Source: Carex sylvatica (taxonomy: Eukaryota > Streptophyta > Magnoliopsida > Poales > Cyperaceae). From it: a stretch of DNA of 64,000 bases. Below are positions 58,348 to 64,000 of this stretch, piece by piece; the first letter of the stretch is position 1, and each line of letters begins with the position of its first letter. The DNA is taken from positions 62,001 to 126,000 of the forward strand of contig CAXKVR010000181.1 in the NCBI GenBank assembly GCA_964058845.1, read 5' to 3'. A program made the translations under genes and the position numbers. Under the pieces are notes generated by a model. It did no database searches. It saw only the letters and a program-made list of their open reading frames with translations, and was not told where the DNA came from.

Positions 58348-61300
58348 GTCTGCTCTCATGGAATTATTGGGGCAGCAGAGGGCCCTCGACAATCCCTACA
58401 CTTGCCCGCTGCCTCTGCAGCTCGGCGACTGTCATGGCCGTCATCTTAGAAACAAAGTGCTCAGTTCGAACTGTTACAAGAAGAATTGCTAGGTTACCGT
58501 TAACAAATTTTGAAATTGTCCCCTCTCGAGAAAGAGGAGAGGGGCTCTCGTTACTTTGGTCTGATGAAGTTACTGTTCAAATACTGGAAACTTCTAGATT
58601 TTTTATTGCTGCGCAGGTTCAATTTGGACAGGCGGCGCAACCATGGATACTTTTTGCGGTTTATGGGGACTGCAATGATAGAGAAAACTCTGCTATTTGG
58701 GAACGGATAGCGAATTTTGTTCACAATAATGGGCTTCCAGTTTGTGCGATTGGCGACTTCAATTGCATTACCGGGCAACACGAAAAATCAAGGGGTAATC
58801 CAATTCTCAAAGCAAAGCATGCAAGGTTCAGGTCTTTCTTACAAAGAACCAGGCTCGTAGACCTCGGTCACAACGGGTCGGCTTACACGTGGGCAAATAA
58901 CCAAAGACGAAGATCATTAATCCTTGAGAGACTTGATAGAGGCATTGCAACTGCTGAATGTGCACGGGTGGGACAAAATCAGGAGTAATCGTGGGAAGAC
59001 ACTTGCTCAGCCCTGAAAAGAGAAGTACGAAGATGGGAGCAAGGCAGAGTGAATCCAATTGGAAGGTTATTCGCATAGAAAAGGAGATAGCGGGTCTAGT
59101 AAATAGCCCCTAAACTAATGAGGTGCGACTCAAAATTGCGACCTTGCAGACTCGGTATATGTCCTATATGGCAGCTCAGGAAGCATTCTGATTACAGCGG
59201 TCCCGCCTAAATTGGGACCTCATGGGCGACAAAAACACCCGCTTCTTTCACATGACAGCGACAATACGGAGGAGAAGGAGCAAAATTGATGCTATTCAGG
59301 ATGAAGGGGGGCAATGGATAGTAGGTGAGGCTGATATAAGGAGACAGTTTGTTAGACACTTCAGGGAGATTTATGAAGCAGCCCTCCCCCCCCCCCCCCC
59401 CAACTGATCCCCAACTTTTGCATCAATTTTCAGAAGAATTGGAGGGGGGAATTGCAAAAATCCCTCCCATAGCAGTAACGGATCTCAATAGTGACCCCTC
59501 TGAAATGGAAATAAAATGGGCAGTTAAAGCTTTGGGCCCAACCAAAGCGCCAGGACCCGATGGAATAACAGCCCTCTCTAATTTAACAACAGTGGGCTGT
59601 GTTTGGACCGATAAGTACAAAAAAGTACTGCTGTTCTTTCAAACTGGAGTTATGAAGCCTAACATCGCGCACTCAAATCTGGTATTAATACCAAAAGGTG
59701 AAACACCGACGAGGGTAGTGGATTTTTTCCCTATCAGCGTGTGCAACCTGATCTATACGGCCATCTTCAAAGTACTTGCCAAGCGGATGCAACCGCTAAT
59801 GACAACTATCATCTCCAATGCACATACATCATTCATACCGGGTAGAGAAATTGCTGAAAAAAACCTTTCAACAAAGAACAACAATTTGTTCTCAAGGCAG
59901 ATCTTGCGAAGGCTTTTGACAAGCTAAGCTGGCATTTTCTCTTCCACTTCTTACCGGTATACAGCTTTCCGCCCCAATTCTGCAAATGGATTGAATCATG
60001 TGTCATATCAGTGCGCTTCATGATTCAGTTCAACGGTACATGCGATGGCTTTTTCTTGCTGACTAGGGGATTGCGCCAAGGTTGCGCGATGTCTCCCTAC
60101 CTTTTCATCCTAGCAATGGACCCACATGCAAGGATGCTCAACCACTCCTTAAAATCAGGCTGTATTGGCGGACTCAAGGTTGCCAGATCAGCACAACCCC
60201 TAAATTGCTCTCTATTCGCTGACGACCTCCTCCTCATGGGCAAACTCTCGCAACAAGAGGTATCGCGACTTATTTCACTAGTTAACCGCTTCTCTTCCCT
60301 TTCAGGTCTCTGCATTAACCAAGCAAAATCCAAGGTGTGGTTTTGTGCAAATTCAACATTGCAAAATAAGCAAGCCTTCATGGATTTGCTCAGAGTTGGT
60401 GAAGCGGGTATGGATGAAAAATATTTGGGTTGCCCAATATCGATAGGGGGCTATCGGTCTTTTGATTACATTGTGGAGAAGTTTGAAAATAGGTTAAATT
60501 CATGGAAATCTAATTTTCTCACGCATGCGGGTCGTCTAGTGCTAATCAAATTGGTGCTGGACAGCTTGCCAATCTATGCGATGGGAACAATCATTTTTCC
60601 AAGCAAGGTAATACGCAAACTCACAGCTATTGCTTGCAATTTCTTTTGGGGGGAAAAACATTATAAGAAGAGTATGTCCTATGTGGCTTGGGACTTAGTG
60701 ACTACTCCAAAAGGCATGGGAGGACTGGGATTGCGCCATTTGAAAGAAGTAAACAAGGCCCTGGTAATGAAGACAATGTGGAAATTTGCTACAGGAGCTA
60801 ATATGTTGTGGGCTCATCTAATGCAAGTGAAATATTACCCGAGAGGAGCACTCTGGTCTACTCAGAGAAGGACCAATTGCTCAAAGCTGTGGAAACAACT
60901 AATGGATCTGCGACCGGTACTAATCAATCACATCTGCTGGAAAGTTGGTAGTGGGGAGCAGATTTCCTTGTACTCTCAGCCGTGGTTTCTGGGTTGGACC
61001 GGGCTGAAGGCCACCGATAAGAGGTAGCAGGAAGCAACAGTAGCATTGCTGTTGAGTCCGAGAACGAGAAGCTGGAACTTTGTAGCTCTTCAAGAGGTGT
61101 TCGGGCACAATGGGGCTCTCTTAATTGTAACAATGGAAACAATTAGGGCCTCTCCTAACCTAGCACTTGACACACTCATCTTCACATATGCCAAAGATGG
61201 AAGGTTTTCAGTCAAAATGGCCTACCAGCTACTTAGAGGCTTATCGGGTCAAATCTCATATAAGACTTTTTGGGACTGGTTATGGAAAAAATCACAGCTG

Positions 61301-61582
61301 ACCCCAAAGCTGAAGCTTTTCATATGGAGAGCGGTACACGGGGCACTACCTATGCGGGCGGTGCTAGCTTATCAAATTCGTCACTTATCTCCAACCTGTC
61401 AGCTATGCAACAGAGAACCAGAAATGGTAATGCACACCTTGTTTCATTTCGACTTCGCTAAAAGGGCATGGTTGGTATCGGCCTTACCAATGCAATGTGA
61501 GAACCTGATGGGGAATTTCAAAGAGACAACCAAGAACGTAGCTATCACTCTAACTGACACGGATATGTGTGCTTTTGTCTAA
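58344..61582 (+). pseudogene. LINE ORF2 (endonuclease, reverse transcriptase, zf-RVT), disrupted
   Basis: The frame begins with TTG overlapping the ORF1 stop. AP-endonuclease motifs are LLSWNYWGSRGP, ETK, VYGDCNDR and GDFN (58344-58985). After stops near 58986 and 59190 and a 14-base C run at 59387-59401 comes the RT: KAPGPDGITA near 59540, VLIPKG near 59680, FIPGRE near 59835, a frame change near 59870, AKAFDKLSW near 59905, GLRQGCAMSPYLF near 60070 and FADD at 60216-60227. A TAG lies at 61025. The zf-RVT region (FIWRAVHGALP, CQLCNREPE and a histidine) is at 61315-61450. It cannot encode a working enzyme. Confidence 0.85.
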
Positions 61583-61752
61583 ACAACTGATCTTGATAGT
61601 TGAACTATCAGGATCAGTTGTTTATAAAAACCGATCTGATTAACTATTAGGATCAGTTTTTTTCAAAGAACCGATCCAGATAGATATTAGTATCGGTTGT
61701 TTCATATAGTCGATCTAGATAGGCTAATCCTGATTCCTGTTTTTCCACTAGT
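61583..61752. mobile_element. CACTA element terminus with inverted subterminal repeats
   Basis: It ends CCTGTTTTTCCACTAGTG, the complement of a CACTAGTGGAAAAACAGG end. Subterminal words AACTGATC, GATCAGTT, CCGATC and GATCGG alternate across it, including the 10-bp arms of TAGTTGAACTATC. GCA follows the end; the partner end was not found in the window. Confidence 0.7.
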
Positions 61753-62013
61753 GGCAGTAAGATAGAGAGCAAGATGTAAATGGAAGTAAGTTCGTTTCAT
61801 GGGCTGGGTAGAATTAGCTAATGAATTGTATATAATACATCTATACGGAGTATCAACTTGTTACTATTTCAACCCCAAATGAGCTTGCCTAACATGTTTT
61901 AGTTTTTAATTGGGGAATCATTAGTGTGATGTCAAAAGATATTGATCCATCAGACTTTTATCATTTCCTAATTTGAAATTGTGAATGTTTGACTTGGACC
62001 CAACATAAAAGAA
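61753..62013 (-). pseudogene. P450 promoter and first codons, inverted relic
   Basis: On the minus strand this repeats the region around the start of P450 copy 2: CCAAGTCAAACATTCACAA, TTTGGGGTTGAAATAGTA, GATACTCCGTATAGATGT, AGCCCATGAAACGAA and CATCTTGCTCTC. The position of the P450 start codon has changed (AATGATTT has become ACTTACTT). Homology stops at the CACTA terminus at 61752. Confidence 0.75.
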
Positions 62014-62899
62014 AAGAGAAGGGAAACTAGGGGTAGAAGAGGCTTAGTAAGTATTGTAGATCCCCTTTCTCCGCTGATAGTACAATAATGTCTCTATATT
62101 AATTATCTATAATTTTTAATAAGAGTCGCTTATATGATATATCATGATGAACTTAATTAGTTGTATCAATAATTAAAATCAATGAAACAGAAAGGTAAAC
62201 AAAATATGGGATCTTAATTCATTAAGTGTGATTTCTTAATTTACCACGTACTAATTAATTATATTAAAAAATTAAAATAAAATAATTAATTTTGAAATAT
62301 ATATATAGACAGAAAAAAAATACACTTGATGCTTAGAACTACTTAAATTTTTGTTTTCTTTTCTCTTGCATTCTATCTATTGTAGTACACACGAGAAAAA
62401 CATAATGTTTGTTTATTATTTTTTCTATATATATGACACTACTACAAAAAAATACTTTTACATCGCTTGAAATCGCGTTATGATGTCTGGTTCTGAACTG
62501 ATGCATATTGCTCCGATAGAAAATACACAGACATATGCCATCGACGAAAACCGATGGCGTTAAGCACCAACGCCATCTGTTGAAACATTAGGGACCGATG
62601 CGAGTAAGAGTTTTCCGGTCGTTAAATAAAACGTTTAATGTACAAAACTATCGGATCTACTTTGGCAATGAACCGATGGCGATCCTACATACGGTGTTTG
62701 ATATTTGACTTCGTTAAGGGTCTAATGTCATCTCGTGCGCGCGGTTGTTCGACCGATGTCACTTACGCCATCTGTTTTACTGCGTTGGTTTTTAGTTTTG
62801 TCATCTGTTACTAACTAATTTTGAGTCGTTGGTAATTTATGAGAATATATATTTTTTATTGTGCTTTTATTAGGGTGTAGCCCCTATAAGTGTGTGTAT
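61881..62899. repeat. Tandem direct repeat, unit 1 (about 1.1 kb)
   Basis: It starts GAGCTTGCCTAACATG and includes the inverted P450 upstream block, an AT-rich stretch and, from 62437, CACTACTACAAAAAAATAC followed by many CCATCG/CGATGG words. That second part has the form of a CACTA-type end with subterminal repeats; its right end is not clear. The unit recurs 1096-1100 bp to the right with few differences. Confidence 0.85.
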
Positions 62900-62976
62900 A
62901 TATATCCATCCATTTATATTAAAAACAGACAAATCATGGCTCTTAGGGCAATAGTAATTGATACTAATAAAGTAAT

Positions 62977-64000
62977 GAGCTTGCCTAATATGTTTTAGTT
63001 TTTAATTGGGGAATCATTATTGAGTGTGATGTCAAAAGATATTGATCCATCAGACTTTTATCATTTCCTAATTTGAAATTGTTAATGTTTGACTTGGACC
63101 CAACATAAAAGAAAAGAGAAGGGAAACTAGGGGTAGAAGAGGCTTAGTAAGTATTGTAGATCCCCTTTCTCCGCTGATAGTACAATAATGTCTCTATATT
63201 AATTATCTATAATTTTTAATAAGAGTCGCTTATATGATATATCATGATGAACTTAATTATTTGTATCAATAATTAAAATCAATGAAACAGAAAGGTAAAC
63301 AAAATATGGGATCTTAATTCATTAAAAGTGTGATTTCTTAATTTACCACGTACTAATTAATTATATTAAAAAATTAAAATAAAATAATTAAGTTTGAAAT
63401 ATATATATAGACAGAGAAAAAAAATACACTTGATGCTTAGAACTACTTAAATTTTTGTTTTCTTTTCTCTTGCATTCTATCTATTGTAGTACACACGAGA
63501 AAAACATAATGTTTGTTTATTATTTTTTCTATATGACACTACTACAAAAAAACACTTTTACATCGCTTGAAATCGCGTTATGATGTCTGGTTCTAAACTG
63601 ATGCATATTGCCCCGATAGGAAATGCACAGACATATGCCATCGACGAAAACCGATGGCGTTAAGCACCAACGCCATCTGTTGAAACATTAGGGACCGATG
63701 CGAGTAAGAGTTTTCCGGTCGTTAAATAAAACGTTTAATGTACAAAACCATCGGATCTACTTTGGCAATGAACCGATGGCGATCCTACATACGGCGTTTG
63801 ATATTTGACTTCGTTAAGGGTCTAATGTCATCTCGTGCGCGCGGTTGTTCGACCGATGTCACTTACGCCATCTGTTTTACTGCGTTGGTTTTTAGTTTTG
63901 CCATCTGTTACTAACTAATTTTGAGCCGTTGGTAATTTATGAGAATATATATTTTTTATTGTGCTTTTATTAGGGTGTAGCCCCTGTAAGTGTGTGTATA
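62977..64000. repeat. Tandem direct repeat, unit 2, cut by window edge
   Basis: It starts GAGCTTGCCTAATATG and follows unit 1 almost base for base to the end of the window, with small indels (for example an extra TTGAG near 63021). The CACTACTACAAAAAAA end recurs at 63537. The segment 62900-62976 between the units is unique. Further units could lie beyond the window. Confidence 0.85.

Larger units (their letters stand above)
56390..61582 (+). mobile_element. L1-type LINE, inactive, 3'-truncated
   Basis: A GC-richer leader (about 56390-57240, left border uncertain) precedes ORF1 and ORF2 in the order typical of plant L1 elements. The sequence stops after the zinc-finger region of ORF2 at 61582. 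No RNase H domain, 3' UTR or poly(A) tail follows; CACTA-type terminal sequence follows directly. The LINE may have been caught inside, or cut by, the CACTA element. Confidence 0.85.

Noticed and set aside
62860..62900. Right end of the CACTA-like sequence starting at 62437
   Set aside because: TATATTTTTTATTGTGC is only weakly like the complement of the left end, and no 3-bp duplication is clear, so no full element is called.

Overview
This is an AT-rich window from a flowering-plant nuclear genome. The evidence is eukaryotic throughout: spliced genes, Ty1/copia and Ty3/gypsy LTR elements, an L1-type LINE, and hAT, MULE and CACTA DNA elements. The clade cannot be fixed from sequence alone. 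Lineage-specific expansion of MATH-BTB genes is best known from grasses, but the AT-rich coding sequence here is not typical of grasses. Only three genes look intact; the rest is pseudogenes and layered mobile DNA.

Left third (1-24.2 kb): a tandem MATH-BTB array (CUL3 ubiquitin-ligase adaptor family). Copy 1 (to 4957) is a pseudogene whose single intron holds a copia element running off the left edge. Copy 2 (6005-7475) and copy 3 (16751-18232) are open and share one gene model: a 50-nt exon 1, a phase-2 intron of about 370 nt, and one long exon. Copy 4 (23095-23666) is a relic; its 5' half is replaced by about 3.4 kb of unrelated sequence. Between copies 2 and 3 lies a minus-strand copia element with both LTRs, inserted into a hAT-like transposase gene.

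Middle (24.2-44 kb): mostly gene-poor AT-rich DNA with small inverted-repeat elements. It holds one small single-pass membrane-protein gene on the minus strand (31818-32420). A 5'-truncated cytochrome P450 pseudogene (33826-35087) begins about 30 bp from an inverted MATH-BTB scrap. Decayed duplicated blocks of P450 flanking DNA follow. A MULE-like element with a perfect 9-bp target duplication sits in one block, and a related block gives the empty site. At 41.7-43.6 kb four foldback elements lie end to end in TA runs. They share a core, but each has different, hairpin-bearing ends.

Right third (44-64 kb): a second P450 pseudogene (44384-46072) has a hAT-like element in its 3' flank, and that element is itself split by a 3.5-kb CACTA element with a GAA target duplication. 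Further right are a hAT MITE, a 60-bp minisatellite, CACTA termini, a gypsy 3' end and a mutated LINE (to 61582) abutting a CACTA terminus. The last 2.3 kb holds an inverted copy of the P450 promoter and 5' end, then a direct tandem duplication of about 1.1 kb cut by the window edge.

Functionally, the living content is at most two MATH-BTB adaptors and one membrane protein of unknown role. The main interest is genome dynamics: birth and death of two tandem gene families and repeated nesting of mobile elements.
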